From Rhodovastum sp963709085 (GTDB taxonomy: Bacteria; Pseudomonadota; Alphaproteobacteria; Acetobacterales; Acetobacteraceae), in NCBI GenBank assembly GCA_963709085.1, contig CAVPVB010000007.1, positions 744,001 through 808,000 of the forward strand: DNA of 64,000 bases, given 5' to 3'. The position numbers and the translations under genes are program-made. The notes below the pieces were generated by a model. The model had not been told where the DNA came from and searched no databases. It saw only the letters and a list, made by a program, of their open reading frames with translations. Shown piece after piece: positions 34,204-43,270 of this stretch. The stretch's first letter is position 1. Each line of letters opens with the position of its first letter.

Positions 34204-34664
34204 CGGCGGCTTCTCTGATGATATATCGCAACGTTCCGCGAAGCGTGGCTGGCTACTGAACATCCCAGTTTGCATGAAAAACAAATCAAGAAACCGTTAA
34301 CCATGCTGCGGTTGCGACGCAATTGCGGCGCCCATTCGCCCAGTCGTCCAGTCCCCCCGATCGTTGGCCGAAAGGGGGAACCTTGTTCGGTTACCGAGAT
34401 GTGGAAACGCTGGGCATCCTCAACCACATCGCCTTATGGTTTCCGCCCAGGCATGCGTTGCCGAAGTGCCAGTTCCTGGGCGGCATTCTGCCGCCGGATC
34501 ACCGGAACCCTGGCAGCCGGGACTTGCAATAAAAAGCAGGTTGCCATCGCTTGCGAGCGCGCGGGCTTGCAAGAAACGGGTGCCCTCCGTCTTTTCTCGA
34601 TGTCGGAACGAAAATTCTCATCGAGCAGTCCCCCTCCGCCGAAAGCACCGCCCGGCCCGCCCCC
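34204..34664. other. Intergenic stretch upstream of the TIR operon
   Basis: About 460 bases between the TIR gene start and the end of xth. I see no gene with a ribosome binding site or family match. The part nearest the TIR gene is AT-richer and should hold its promoter; no clear operator is visible. Confidence 0.5.
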
Positions 34665-35435
34665 TCAGAACCCCACCACCACCGGCACGTGATCCGACGC
34701 CTTTTCCTCCCCGCGCTCCCGCCGGTCCGGCGCCGCCTCGCGCAGCCGTTCGGCCAAGCTGGGCGACAGCAGCACATGGTCGATCCGCAGCCCCATATCC
34801 CGCGGCCACGCCCCCGCCTGGTAATCCCAGAAGGTGTAAACCGGCCCCGTCGGGTGCAGCGCCCGCACCGCATCGGTCAGCCCCAGCCAGAGCAGGGACC
34901 GGAACCGCGCCCGGCTTTCCGGCCGCACCAGGGCGTCGGTCGGCGGCAGCGCGCCCGGGGCGAAATCTTCATCGGTCGGACACACATTGAAATCGCCGGC
35001 GATGACGAGCGGCACATCATCGGCCAGCAGCGCCGCCGCACGCGCGCGCAGCGCCTCCATCCAGCGCAGCTTGTAGGCAAAGCCGGCCTCGCCGCCCGAA
35101 TTGCCGTTCGGTAAATAGAGGCCGATGAAGGTGATCCCCCCGGCGACACCCTCGATATAGCGGGCCTGCGCCGCGTCCTCCGCCTCCAGGCCAGGCAGGG
35201 CGCGGTGCGTCACCGCGAAGGGCAACCGCGCCAGCACCGCCACGCCGTTATAGGCTTTCTGGCCGACCACCGCGCAGGTATAGCCCAGCGCCTCGAAGCC
35301 GCCGGCCGGGAAGGCGGGCGCCTCGCATTTCAGTTCCTGCAGGAACAGCAGGTCCGGCTTATGGGTCTCAAGCCAGCGGCGCACATGGCCCTCGCGCTGG
35401 CGGATGGAGTTGACGTTCCAGGTGGCGACCCGCAC
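34665..35435 (-). CDS. xth: Exodeoxyribonuclease III
   Basis: 256 residues. VATWNVNSIRQREGHVRRWL is the family start, followed by LLFLQELKCE (metal-binding Glu), GLYLPNGN, VIAGDFNVCPTD and DMGLRIDHVLLSPSL, SDHVPVVVGF with the catalytic Asp-His. It removes 3'-blocked nucleotides and cuts abasic sites during base excision repair. I use the GTG at 35435; a TTG at 35447 overlaps the stop of the upstream gene and is also possible. It is co-transcribed with the Fe-S insertion gene. Confidence 0.93.
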   Translation of the reverse strand: MRVATWNVNSIRQREGHVRRWLETHKPDLLFLQELKCEAPAFPAGGFEALGYTCAVVGQKAYNGVAVLARLPFAVTHRALPGLEAEDAAQARYIEGVAGGITFIGLYLPNGNSGGEAGFAYKLRWMEALRARAAALLADDVPLVIAGDFNVCPTDEDFAPGALPPTDALVRPESRARFRSLLWLGLTDAVRALHPTGPVYTFWDYQAGAWPRDMGLRIDHVLLSPSLAERLREAAPDRRERGEEKASDHVPVVVGF

Positions 35436-35443
35436 GGGGCGGA

Positions 35444-35770
35444 TCAATCCACCGAGAAACTGGTGCCGCAGCCGCAGGCCGATTTCGCCTGCGGGTTCTT
35501 CACCGCGAAATAGGCCCCCATCAGCTCGTCCGCATAATCCAGTTCGCCGCCGGCCAGGAGAGAAAGGCTGGCCGGGTCGATGACCACCCTTGCCCCGTTG
35601 CTCTCGATGACGGTGTCGTCCGCGGCCGGCTGGTCGAGGTCGAACTTGTACTGAAAGCCGTTGCACCCGCCGGCCAGCACCGCCACCCGCAGCGCGGCGC
35701 CTTCCTGCTGGCTGGCCACGATCTCGGCAATGCGCGCGGCGGCGCGCTCGGTCACGCGGAAATTGTCCAT
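35444..35770 (-). CDS. erpA: Iron-sulfur cluster insertion protein, IscA/ErpA type
   Basis: 108 residues starting MDNFRVTERAAARIAEIVAS. The three cysteines that hold the cluster are present: LAGGCNGFQYKFDLD and, at the C-terminus, SACGCGTSF. This A-type carrier hands 4Fe-4S clusters to target enzymes. ErpA and IscA cannot be firmly told apart; the position beside xth and divergent from dgt-argS is a usual alphaproteobacterial arrangement. Confidence 0.88.
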   Translation of the reverse strand: MDNFRVTERAAARIAEIVASQQEGAALRVAVLAGGCNGFQYKFDLDQPAADDTVIESNGARVVIDPASLSLLAGGELDYADELMGAYFAVKNPQAKSACGCGTSFSVD

Positions 35771-35836
35771 ACCCGCAACATAGGGGCGATGACCCGGTGT
35801 TTGAAGGGCAGGCCGAACCGGTGTAAGTCCCTTCCC

Positions 35837-36985
35837 ATGTCCCTCGCCCCCTGGGCCGTCCAGAGACACCGATCGCGCGGCCGGCTCCATCCCGAGCCGG
35901 AGGCGGCGACGCGCTCGCCCTGGCAGCGCGACCGCGACCGCATCATTCACAGCTCCGCCTTCCGCAAGCTGCAGTACAAAACCCAGGTCTTCGTCAACCA
36001 CGAGGGCGATTTCTACCGCACCCGCCTGACCCACAGCATCGAAGTGGCGCAGATCGCCCGGTCGGTGGCGCGCGAACTCGGCCTCGACGAGGACCTGACC
36101 GAGGCGCTGGCGCTGGCGCACGACCTCGGCCACCCGCCCTTCGGCCATGCCGGCGAGGACGCACTGTCGGCGGCCATGCAGCCGTTCGGCGGCTTCGACC
36201 ACAACGCCCAGAGCCTGCGTGTGGTGACGGTGCTGGAATCCCGCTACGCCGGTTTCGACGGGCTGAACCTGACCTGGGAGACGCTGGAGGGCCTGGCCAA
36301 GCATAACGGCCCGGTCCGCCGGCCGCCGGCCTATGTGGCCGAGTACGATTCCTGCCATCCGCTGGAATTGTCGTCCTACGCCGCCGCCGAGGCGCAGGTG
36401 GCGGCGCAGGCCGACGACATCGCCTATCACGCGCATGATCTGGACGATGGCTGGCGGGCGGAATTCTTCGACCCCGCCGACCTGCAGCATTTGCCGGTCG
36501 TGGGCGAGGCGCTGGCCGATGCGCGCCGTACCAGCCTCGACGTGCCACCGGCCCGGCTCCGCCACGAGACCATCCGCCGCGTTATCCACCGGATGGTCAC
36601 CGACCTGGTCGCCGAAACCGGGCGCCGGCTCGCCGATCTCGACCCCGCCGATGCCGACGCCATCCGCCAGGCCGACCGTCCGGTGGTGGGGTTCAGCGAG
36701 CCGATGGCGGAAGCCAACCGGGTGATCAAGGAGTTCCTGTTCGCCCGCATGTACCGGCACTGGCGGGTCAACCGGATGACCGCCAAGGCGCGCCGGGTGG
36801 TGACGGATATTTTCGCCCTGCTGCACGGCCAGAGCGGCCTGCTGCCGGATGACTGGCGCGCCCGCGCGGGCGATGCCGGCACGCCGCGGGCGGCGGCCGT
36901 GGTCTGCGACTACATCGCCGGCATGACCGACCGCTACGCCCGCGAGGAACATCTGCGCCTGACCGACCTGTCGGTCTCCGGCTGA
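35837..36985 (+). CDS. dgt: dGTP triphosphohydrolase-like protein
   Basis: 382 residues from the ATG at 35837. RDRDRIIHSSAFRKLQYKTQ and FYRTRLTHSIEVAQIARSVA, then LALAHDLGHPPFGHAGEDAL, give the HD-superfamily metal ligands (His, His-Asp, Asp), and YHAHDLDDG the last Asp. The family hydrolyses dNTPs to deoxynucleosides and triphosphate and sets nucleotide pools. It runs into argS with a 21-base gap. Confidence 0.92.
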   Translation: MSLAPWAVQRHRSRGRLHPEPEAATRSPWQRDRDRIIHSSAFRKLQYKTQVFVNHEGDFYRTRLTHSIEVAQIARSVARELGLDEDLTEALALAHDLGHPPFGHAGEDALSAAMQPFGGFDHNAQSLRVVTVLESRYAGFDGLNLTWETLEGLAKHNGPVRRPPAYVAEYDSCHPLELSSYAAAEAQVAAQADDIAYHAHDLDDGWRAEFFDPADLQHLPVVGEALADARRTSLDVPPARLRHETIRRVIHRMVTDLVAETGRRLADLDPADADAIRQADRPVVGFSEPMAEANRVIKEFLFARMYRHWRVNRMTAKARRVVTDIFALLHGQSGLLPDDWRARAGDAGTPRAAAVVCDYIAGMTDRYAREEHLRLTDLSVSG

Positions 36986-37006
36986 TCCGTCTGATTGGGA
37001 ATAGTG

Positions 37007-38785
37007 ATGAGCCATAATATATTTGCGTCGATGCGCGCCCGCGTGGTGCAGGCGCTGCACGACGCGGTCCCCGATCTGCCCGAGGAGGTGGTGGCGCGGG
37101 TGGAGGTGACGCCGGCGCGCGAACCCGAGCATGGCGACATGGCCACCAACGCCGCCATGGTCGCCGCCAAGGCCGCCCGCCGCAAGCCGCAGGAGATCGC
37201 CGCCGCCCTGGTGGCGGTGCTGCAGGCCGATCCCCTAGTGGCCGAGGCCGCCACGGCCGGCCCCGGTTTCGTCAATCTGCGGCTGCATGCCGATGCCTGG
37301 CGCGACCTGCTGCCGGTCATCCTGCGGACCGGCGAGGCGTATGGCGACAGCGATATCGGCGCGGGGGTGCGGATCAACGTCGAATATGTCTCCGCCAACC
37401 CGACCGGGCCGATGCATATCGGCCATTGCCGCGGCGCCGTGGTGGGCGATGCGCTGGCCAATTTGCTGGCCAAGGTCGGCCATGACGTGACCAAGGAGTT
37501 CTACGTCAACGACGCCGGCAACCAGGTGACCGCGCTCGCCTGGGCGGCCTATTTCCGCTACCTGCAGGCGCTCGAGGTGCCGATCACGGAGGTCGATTTC
37601 ACCGAGATCGTGCCCGGCGGCCTGCAATATCGCGGCGATTATCTTGTTCCCGTCGGCCAGGCGCTGGCGGCGCAGTTCGGCACCGCGCTGCTCTCCGCCG
37701 ATGGCTGGATCGGCGAGCCGGAATCCTGGCTGATCGACGTGCGCGATTTCACCATTGCCATGATGCTGGAGCAGATCACCGACGATCTGGCCGCCCTCGG
37801 CGTGGTGCATGACGTGTTTGTCCGCGAGCGGGATCTGGTCGAACAAGGGGAAGTGCATGAAGCCATCGCCCGGCTCGCAGCGGAGGGGCTGGTTTATCAG
37901 GGCACGCTGGAGCCGCCGAAGGGCAAGACGATCGACGACTGGGAGCCGCGCGAGCAGATGCTGTTCCGCGCCACCGCGTTCGGCGACGACGTCGATCGTC
38001 CGCTGCAGAAATCCGATGGCAGTTTCACCTATTTCGCCAACGACATCGCCTACCACGCGGACAAGATAACGCGCGGCTTCGACCTGATGATCGATGTGTG
38101 GGGCGCCGACCATGGCGGCTACGTCAAGCGCATGCAGGCGGCCACCCGCGCGTTCGGCGGCACGCTGGACGTGGTGCTGTGCCAGATCGTGCATGTGCTG
38201 AAGGGCGGCCAGCCGCTGCGCATGAGCAAGCGCGCCGGCACCTTCATCACGCTGCGCGACCTGCTGGACGAGGTCGGGCCGGACGCGGTGCGCTTCACCA
38301 TGCTGACCCGCAAATCCGATGCGCAGATGGAGTTCGACATCGACCAGGCGGTGGCGCAGACGCGGGAGAACCCGGTGTTCTATGTGCAGTACGCGCATGC
38401 CCGCTGCCGGTCTGTTTTGCGCGCCGCGGCGGAATTGCTCGGGGCGGCGGCGGTGGCGCCGGAGTCGCTGGCCGGGGTGGCGCTGGGCAGCCTGGACAAC
38501 GAGGCGGAACTGGCGCTGCTGCGCCGCCTGGGCGCCTGGCCGCGCACCGTGGAGGCCGCGGCGGCGGCCCGCGAGCCGCACCGAATCGCGTTTTTTCTCT
38601 ATGATCTAGCGGCCGACTTTCATATGCTGTGGAACCGCGGGCGCGACGACTCGGCGCTCCGGTTCCTGCAGGCCGATCGTCCGGCCGAGACGCTTGCGCG
38701 GGTGGCCCTGGTGGCCGCCACGGCGGTCGCGATCCGGTCCGGCCTGGCCGTCATGGGGGTGACCCCGGTTGAGGAAATGCGCTGA
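37007..38785 (+). CDS. argS: Arginyl-tRNA synthetase
   Basis: 592 residues, ATG at 37007. The N-terminal additional domain ends at GPGFVNLRL; VEYVSANPTGPMHIGHCRGA carries the HIGH signature of class I enzymes, and GGQPLRMSKRAGTFITL the KMSK equivalent (RMSKR). The C-terminal helical domain ends MGVTPVEEM. It charges tRNA-Arg, an essential reaction. It lies between dgt and the SPOR gene in the order common to alphaproteobacteria. Confidence 0.97.
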   Translation: MSHNIFASMRARVVQALHDAVPDLPEEVVARVEVTPAREPEHGDMATNAAMVAAKAARRKPQEIAAALVAVLQADPLVAEAATAGPGFVNLRLHADAWRDLLPVILRTGEAYGDSDIGAGVRINVEYVSANPTGPMHIGHCRGAVVGDALANLLAKVGHDVTKEFYVNDAGNQVTALAWAAYFRYLQALEVPITEVDFTEIVPGGLQYRGDYLVPVGQALAAQFGTALLSADGWIGEPESWLIDVRDFTIAMMLEQITDDLAALGVVHDVFVRERDLVEQGEVHEAIARLAAEGLVYQGTLEPPKGKTIDDWEPREQMLFRATAFGDDVDRPLQKSDGSFTYFANDIAYHADKITRGFDLMIDVWGADHGGYVKRMQAATRAFGGTLDVVLCQIVHVLKGGQPLRMSKRAGTFITLRDLLDEVGPDAVRFTMLTRKSDAQMEFDIDQAVAQTRENPVFYVQYAHARCRSVLRAAAELLGAAAVAPESLAGVALGSLDNEAELALLRRLGAWPRTVEAAAAAREPHRIAFFLYDLAADFHMLWNRGRDDSALRFLQADRPAETLARVALVAATAVAIRSGLAVMGVTPVEEMR

Positions 38786-38831
38786 CGCGGTGCCGCATCG
38801 CGGGCCGGCGGGGTAGGGAGTTTGTTGCTGC

Positions 38832-39603
38832 ATGCGTGAAGAACTGGATATTCCGGTGGGACCGATCCCGAGCTATCGGCTCGACCGCCGCCAGGGCATG
38901 GATGCGAACACGAAGCGCCTGGTGCTCGCCGCCGGCACCATCGCGACGGCGCTGGCGCTGATGGTCGGCGTCTATTCGGCCGGCGATCACCGGCACAGCG
39001 GCGTGCCGGTGATCGAGGCGGACAGCCGCCCGTTGCGGGTCAAGCCGGTCGATCCGGGTGGGCTGGAGATCGCCGATAACGATGCGGCGATCATGTCGGG
39101 CAGCAGCAGCGGCCAGGCTGCGATGGCGCCGCCGCCCGAGGTGCCGGCGCCGCAGGCGCTGCGGGCGCAGGACAACCGGTCGCAGACTGTCGCCGGTGAC
39201 GCCGGCGGTGGCATCGGCCGCGCCGCCGCCGCTGCAGAATGTGTCGCTGAGCCCTGCCGTGCGCAGTGCCCCCTCGCCGAACCCGGTCCATGCCGCGCTT
39301 CCGGTGCCCGCCCCGAAGGCGCCGGCTGCGGCGGTCCCTGCCGCAGCGCCGGCGGCTGGCCACACGCTGGTGCAGCTGGCTGCGCTGCCTTCCCAGGAGG
39401 CGGCGCTGGCCGAATGGCAGCGGCTGACGAAGCGGATGCCGGACGTGCTGGGCGGGCACCAGCCCACGGTGGTGAAGGCCGAGCGTGAGGGCCACACCTT
39501 CTTCCGCCTGCGCACCGGCGGTTTCGCCGACACGGAGCACGCCCGTGACTTCTGTGAGAAGGTGAAGTCCAAAGGCGCCGGCTGCTCGATCGCAACTTTC
39601 TGA
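38832..39603 (+). CDS. SPOR-domain envelope protein, apparent frameshift
   Basis: Starts MREELDIPVGPIPSYRLDRR, then one membrane helix (RLVLAAGTIATALALMVGVY), a long Ala/Pro linker and a C-terminal SPOR domain (LVQLAALPSQEAALAEWQRL to DTEHARDFCEKVKSKGAG). The linker and SPOR part are read in the next frame; one extra base lies around 39165-39195. Corrected length 256 residues. SPOR domains bind denuded septal glycan, so it should act in cell division or envelope remodelling. Downstream of argS, as in many alphaproteobacteria. Confidence 0.78.
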
Positions 39604-39607
39604 TCAG

Positions 39608-39678
39608 GGTTCCAAGGGCTTAGCCCTTGGTGGGGTCCAGGGGCGACGCCCCTGGCGGGTCCGGGGCAGCGCCCCGGC
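39608..39678 (+). repeat. Triple-palindrome repeat, copy 7
   Basis: Starts 4 bases after the SPOR gene stop: arms CCAAGGGC/GCCCTTGG, CCAGGGGC/GCCCCTGG and CCGGGGC/GCCCCGG. It lies between the convergent SPOR gene and fliP. Confidence 0.9.
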
Positions 39679-39690
39679 CGTGCCCCGCCG

Positions 39691-40425
39691 TCAGTGCAAC
39701 CCGGGGAAGCTTTGCACCAAACTCCCCGCCACCAGCCGCCACCCATCCACAAGCACGAAGAAAATCAGCTTGAACGGCATCGACACGGCGGAGGGTGGCA
39801 GCATCATCATGCCCAGGCTCATCAGCACGGTGGACACCACCATGTCGATGACCAGAAAGGGTAAGTAGAGCAGGAACCCCATTTCGAAGGCGCGCCGCAG
39901 TTCGCCCACCATGAAGGCGGGGATGAGCGCCCGCCAGGGTGCCTGCTCCGGTCCGGCCGGGTCGGGCATGTTGCCGAGGTCGAGGAACAGCCGCAGATCC
40001 TCCGGCCGGGCGCTGCCGGCCATGAAATGGCGGAACGGCTCGGCGGCCAGCCGCAGCCCCTCCATTTCGGTCACCCGTCCCTCGCTCATTGGCAGCAGGC
40101 CGGTGGTCCAGGCCTGGTCGAACACCGGCTGCATGACGAAGTAGGTGAGGAACAGCGCCAGCCCGATCAGCACCGTGTTCGGCGGCGCGCCCTGGGTGCC
40201 GAGCGCGCTGCGCAGCAGCGACAGCACGACGACGATGCGGGTGAAGGCGGTCACCATCACCAGCAGGCTGGGGGCCAGCGACAGCACGGTGATCAGCGCG
40301 GTCAGTTGCACCAGGCGCGCGGTGGTGCCGGCCCCGCCGCCGGCGCCGAGGTCGATGCTGACCGACTGCGCCGCGGCCAGCGACGGGATCAGCAGCAGCA
40401 ATGCGGTGATCCAGGCGCGCCTCAT
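39691..40425 (-). CDS. fliP: Flagellar export apparatus protein FliP
   Basis: 244 residues with a cleavable signal peptide (MRRAWITALLLLIPSLAAAQ), then TRIVVVLSLLRSALGTQGAP, NTVLIGLALFLTYFVMQPVF and the late motif FMVGELRRAFEMGFLLYLPF, VIDMVVSTVLMSLGMMMLPP. FliP forms the core of the export gate with FliQ and FliR. Its ATG overlaps the stop of the 93-residue gene (ATGA). It is separated from the other export genes, which lie divergently. Confidence 0.96.
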   Translation of the reverse strand: MRRAWITALLLLIPSLAAAQSVSIDLGAGGGAGTTARLVQLTALITVLSLAPSLLVMVTAFTRIVVVLSLLRSALGTQGAPPNTVLIGLALFLTYFVMQPVFDQAWTTGLLPMSEGRVTEMEGLRLAAEPFRHFMAGSARPEDLRLFLDLGNMPDPAGPEQAPWRALIPAFMVGELRRAFEMGFLLYLPFLVIDMVVSTVLMSLGMMMLPPSAVSMPFKLIFFVLVDGWRLVAGSLVQSFPGLH

Positions 40426-40703
40426 GTCCCGTCCTCTGTCAAAGCCGCCAGGCAGGCGGTCAGCGCGTCCAGCTCGGCCAGCACCGTGGCCAGGGTCGCC
40501 CGCATCGCCAGCCCCTCCGCCGGCGGCAGGTCCAGGGCGGCGGCGCAGAGCCGGCCGATATCCTGGTCCAGCCCGGCGAGATCGACATGGCGCCGCGTCT
40601 GTGCCAGGGCGTGCGCCATGCGCAAGGTTCCGACCAGCGCTTCGGCGAGGGCTACGGCGCGCTGGGACGGTGAGGGCGGATCGGTGTTGGGCGGCCTGTC
40701 CAT
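40422..40703 (-). CDS. Small helical protein coupled to fliP
   Basis: 93 residues, almost wholly alpha-helical (SQRAVALAEALVGTLRMAHA, then LAGLDQDIGRLCAAALDLPP, then LATVLAELDALTACLAAL). The stop overlaps the fliP start by four bases, so it is translated ahead of FliP. No family recognised; size, helicity and position suggest a flagellar export chaperone or FliO-like helper, but it has no membrane helix. Starts at an ATG (40703). Confidence 0.55.
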   Translation of the reverse strand: MDRPPNTDPPSPSQRAVALAEALVGTLRMAHALAQTRRHVDLAGLDQDIGRLCAAALDLPPAEGLAMRATLATVLAELDALTACLAALTEDGT

Positions 40704-40852
40704 GGGGACGCATACAACCGCATCCGGATGAATGAAGCGTTGCCGCGCGGCGAAACCGGCCCGTTAACGTTACGTTCAGACCTGCGGACGATGCTGCCTC
40801 CCGAACCCAGGCGCCGACGCGATCCGGAGGGCCGGCAGGGTGAATTCAAGGG

Positions 40853-40936
40853 CCAGAGACCTGGCGCACCAGAGACCTGGCACCAGAGACCTGGCACCAG
40901 AGACCGGGCGCACCAGGGACCGGGCGCACCAGAGAC
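40853..40936 (+). repeat. Minisatellite before flgB
   Basis: Five to six tandem copies of a 14-16 base unit, CCAGAGACCTGG followed by CA or CGCA, occupy most of the 260-base gap between the divergent fliP-side and flgB-side operons. Later units vary to GACCGGG. The gap also holds a single TTAAC half-site (40764-40768) near the start of the fliP-side gene. Confidence 0.85.
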
Positions 40937-40966
40937 AGCGCGCCACAGACTGAGGGGCAGGGACAG

Positions 40967-41344
40967 GTGGAACCCACCAGCGTCGGATTCTTCGACCTCG
41001 TCGAAAGTCGGATGTCCTACCTGGACCGCCGTTCCGCCGTGCTGGCCGACAACGTCGCCAATGCCGACACCCCGGGCTGGCGCTCGCGCGACCTGAAGCC
41101 CTTCAGTGCCACGCTGGCACAGGCCGAGGTGGCGCCGGTGCTGACCAATCCGTTGCACCTTCGCGGCACCTCGGTGAACGACCCCGCGCTGCAGGTGCTC
41201 ACCGGCGAACGCTCGCCGGACGGCAATACGGTGCGGCTCGACGTCGAGCTGAAAAAGGTGGCTGACACGGACTCGGCGCACATGCTGGTGAGCGATCTGT
41301 GGAAGAAGTACCTGGGAATGTACAGCATGGCGCTGGGCAAGTGA
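40967..41344 (+). CDS. flgB: Flagellar proximal rod protein FlgB
   Basis: 125 residues from a GTG (40967) with ribosome binding site aggga. The rod-protein N-terminus is RRSAVLADNVANADTPGWRS (anvNadTPGy motif) with a distinct amphipathic start FFDLVESRMSYLD. C-terminal helix region DLWKKYLGMYSMALGK. FlgB is among the first rod subunits exported. First gene of the flgBC-fliE-fliQR-flhB run. Confidence 0.94.
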   Translation: MEPTSVGFFDLVESRMSYLDRRSAVLADNVANADTPGWRSRDLKPFSATLAQAEVAPVLTNPLHLRGTSVNDPALQVLTGERSPDGNTVRLDVELKKVADTDSAHMLVSDLWKKYLGMYSMALGK

Positions 41345-41374
41345 CCCAGCCCACGTGACCGAGCTCAAGTGACT

Positions 41375-41394
41375 GGGTCCAAGTGACTGGACCC
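41375..41394 (+). terminator. Hairpin between flgB and flgC
   Basis: A 7-base-pair stem (arms GGGTCCA and TGGACCC, AGTGAC loop) within a 70-base gap that holds three AGTGACTGG-like repeats. There is no T-run; it could attenuate or process the transcript. Confidence 0.35.
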
Positions 41395-41416
41395 GGGTAA
41401 ATCGCGGAGGCGGCGC

Positions 41417-41824
41417 ATGGATATCACCAAAGCTCTCGACATCTCCGCCCGTGGCATGGACGTGCAGACCACGCGGCTGCGCGTGATCGCCGAGAACCTC
41501 GCCAACCAGGACACCACCGGCAGCGATCCGCGCACCCAGCCGTACCGCCGCAAGACCATCACCTTCGCCTCGGAGGTCGATCGCGCCCTCGGCGTGCCGC
41601 TGGTGAAAGTCAAGAAGATCGGCGTCGACAACAGCGAATTGCCGCGCCGCTACGACCCCTCGCACCCGGCCGCCGACGCGCAGGGCTATGTGAGCCTGCC
41701 CAATGTCAACCCGTTCGTCGAAATGATGGACATGCGTTCCGCCCAGCGTTCCTACAACGCCAACCTCTCGGTCATGCAGGTCGCCCGCGGCATGCTGAGC
41801 CGCGCCATCGAGCTGCTGAAATAG
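41417..41824 (+). CDS. flgC: Flagellar proximal rod protein FlgC
   Basis: 135 residues. RLRVIAENLANQDTTGSDPR is the rod N-terminal motif, with PYRRKTITF after it; VSLPNVNPFVEMMDMRSAQR and SYNANLSVMQVARGMLSRAI close the family C-terminus. Ribosome binding site gcggagg. Forms the rod with FlgB and FliE. Confidence 0.96.
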   Translation: MDITKALDISARGMDVQTTRLRVIAENLANQDTTGSDPRTQPYRRKTITFASEVDRALGVPLVKVKKIGVDNSELPRRYDPSHPAADAQGYVSLPNVNPFVEMMDMRSAQRSYNANLSVMQVARGMLSRAIELLK

Positions 41825-41833
41825 GTCGCCGCC

Positions 41834-42166
41834 ATGGCCTTGTCGCCGATCGCCCTGTCCCCCGCCGCCGCCGCCCAGGCCTACCGGGCGGTCGATGCCG
41901 GCTCTGCCGGCCTGGCCTCCCCGGGGGCTGGCGCCGGGGTCTCGCCGGGGGCCGATTTCAGCGGGGTGCTGTCGCGCGCGCTGGAAGGGGCGGTGCAGGC
42001 CGGCCGCACCGCCGATGCGCAATCCACCGCCGCCGTCACCGGCAGCGGCAACATCACCGAGGTCGTGGCCGCGGTGTCGAAGGCGGAACTCGCGTTGCAG
42101 ACCACGGTCACCATCCGCGACCGCGTGGTGCAGGCCTACCAGGATATCATGCGCATGCCGATCTGA
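41834..42166 (+). CDS. fliE: Flagellar hook-basal body protein FliE
   Basis: 110 residues: an Ala-rich start, ADFSGVLSRALEGAVQ, then the conserved C-terminal ISKAELALQTTVTIRDRV-like segment (VSKAELALQTTVTIRD) ending AYQDIMRMPI. It joins the MS ring to the rod. Nine bases after flgC. Confidence 0.93.
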   Translation: MALSPIALSPAAAAQAYRAVDAGSAGLASPGAGAGVSPGADFSGVLSRALEGAVQAGRTADAQSTAAVTGSGNITEVVAAVSKAELALQTTVTIRDRVVQAYQDIMRMPI

Positions 42167-42224
42167 GCCGGCCTGGCCTGGCCGGCTCCGGCTTCGGCGG
42201 CGCGATTCCCACCAGGAGGGCGGG

Positions 42225-42494
42225 ATGCAGGAAACCGATGTCGGGTTGATGCTGCACACGGCGCTGCTGCTGATCCTCAAGCTGTGCGGTCCGCCGCTGG
42301 CGGTCGGCATGGCGGTCGGGCTGGTGGTTTCGCTGCTGCAGGCGGTCACCCAGATTCACGAGGCCACGGTGGCGTTCGTGCCCAAGGTGCTGGCGATCGG
42401 CGTCACGCTGACGCTGACCGGCGGCTTCATGATGGGGCAGCTTTCCGACTTCACCCGCATGGTGTTCGACCGAATCGTCGCGGCCGGCGGCTGA
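42225..42494 (+). CDS. fliQ: Flagellar export protein FliQ
   Basis: 89 residues, ribosome binding site aggagg. Two membrane helices: LMLHTALLLILKLCGPPLAV and the LVVSLLQAVTQIHEATVAFV motif, then PKVLAIGVTLTLTGGFMM. Part of the export gate with FliP and FliR. Its stop overlaps the fliR start. Confidence 0.95.
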   Translation: MQETDVGLMLHTALLLILKLCGPPLAVGMAVGLVVSLLQAVTQIHEATVAFVPKVLAIGVTLTLTGGFMMGQLSDFTRMVFDRIVAAGG

Positions 42495-43267
42495 TGGAAG
42501 AAGCGGCATTGCTGGCTCAGCTGCCGGCCTGGGGGTTCGGGCTGGTGCTCGTGTTCAGCCGGATCGGCGCCGCCTGCACGATGCTGCCCGGCATCGGCGA
42601 GGCCGAATTGCCCGCCACCGTGCGGGTGGGCTTCACGCTGGTGCTCACCGCGCTGCTGCTGCCGGTGCTGGCGCCATTGCTGCCGCCGGTTCCCCCCGCG
42701 CCCTGGGTGCTGTTCGGCATGGTGGCGGCCGAGATCGTCACCGGGCTCTGGCTCGGCTGGCTGGTCCGGCTGGTGGTGCAGACGCTGCCGGTGGCCGGCC
42801 AGTTCGTCGCCAGCATGATCGGACTGTCCAGCACCGTGCAGCCGGACCCGGATCTCGGGCCGCAATCCACCGCGCTGGCGCGGATGTTTTCGCTGGCGGT
42901 TCCGGTCGTGGTGCTCGGCACCGGCCTGCATGCGCTGCCGCTGGCGGCGCTGGCCGGCAGCTACCACCTGATCGCCCCGGGCGCTCTGCTGCCGGTGGCG
43001 GACAGCACGCAGGGTGTGGTGACGGCGGTGGGCGAGGCGTTCGCGCTCTCGCTGCGGCTGGCCGCCCCGTTCATCCTGGCCGGCCTGCTCTGGCAGGGCG
43101 CGCTTGGCCTGCTGGCCATGCTGGTGCCCAACCTGCAGGTGTTCGCCGCCGCCATGCCCGGGCAGATCCTGGCCGGGCTGGCGCTGTTGTTCCTGCTCGG
43201 CGCCGGCATGGTCTCCGTCTGGCAGGGCGAGCTGAGCCGGCAATTCGCCCTGCTGCCGGGGCTGTAG
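42494..43267 (+). CDS. fliR: Flagellar export protein FliR
   Basis: 257 residues, ATG overlapping the fliQ stop. LVFSRIGAACTMLPGIGEAE, then VRVGFTLVLTALLLPVLAPL and the six-helix pattern (LGWLVRLVVQTLPVAGQFVA, IGLSSTVQPD, PFILAGLLWQGALGLLAMLV) identify FliR. Export gate component. flhB follows after three bases. Confidence 0.94.
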   Translation: MEEAALLAQLPAWGFGLVLVFSRIGAACTMLPGIGEAELPATVRVGFTLVLTALLLPVLAPLLPPVPPAPWVLFGMVAAEIVTGLWLGWLVRLVVQTLPVAGQFVASMIGLSSTVQPDPDLGPQSTALARMFSLAVPVVVLGTGLHALPLAALAGSYHLIAPGALLPVADSTQGVVTAVGEAFALSLRLAAPFILAGLLWQGALGLLAMLVPNLQVFAAAMPGQILAGLALLFLLGAGMVSVWQGELSRQFALLPGL

Positions 43268-43270
43268 GCC

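Noticed and set aside
40764..40768. CtrA binding site before the flagellar genes
   Set aside because: Only one TTAAC half-site is present; the full TTAA-N7-TTAAC is missing.
40853..40936. CRISPR array
   Set aside because: The repeats are contiguous and degenerate with no unique spacers; it is a minisatellite.
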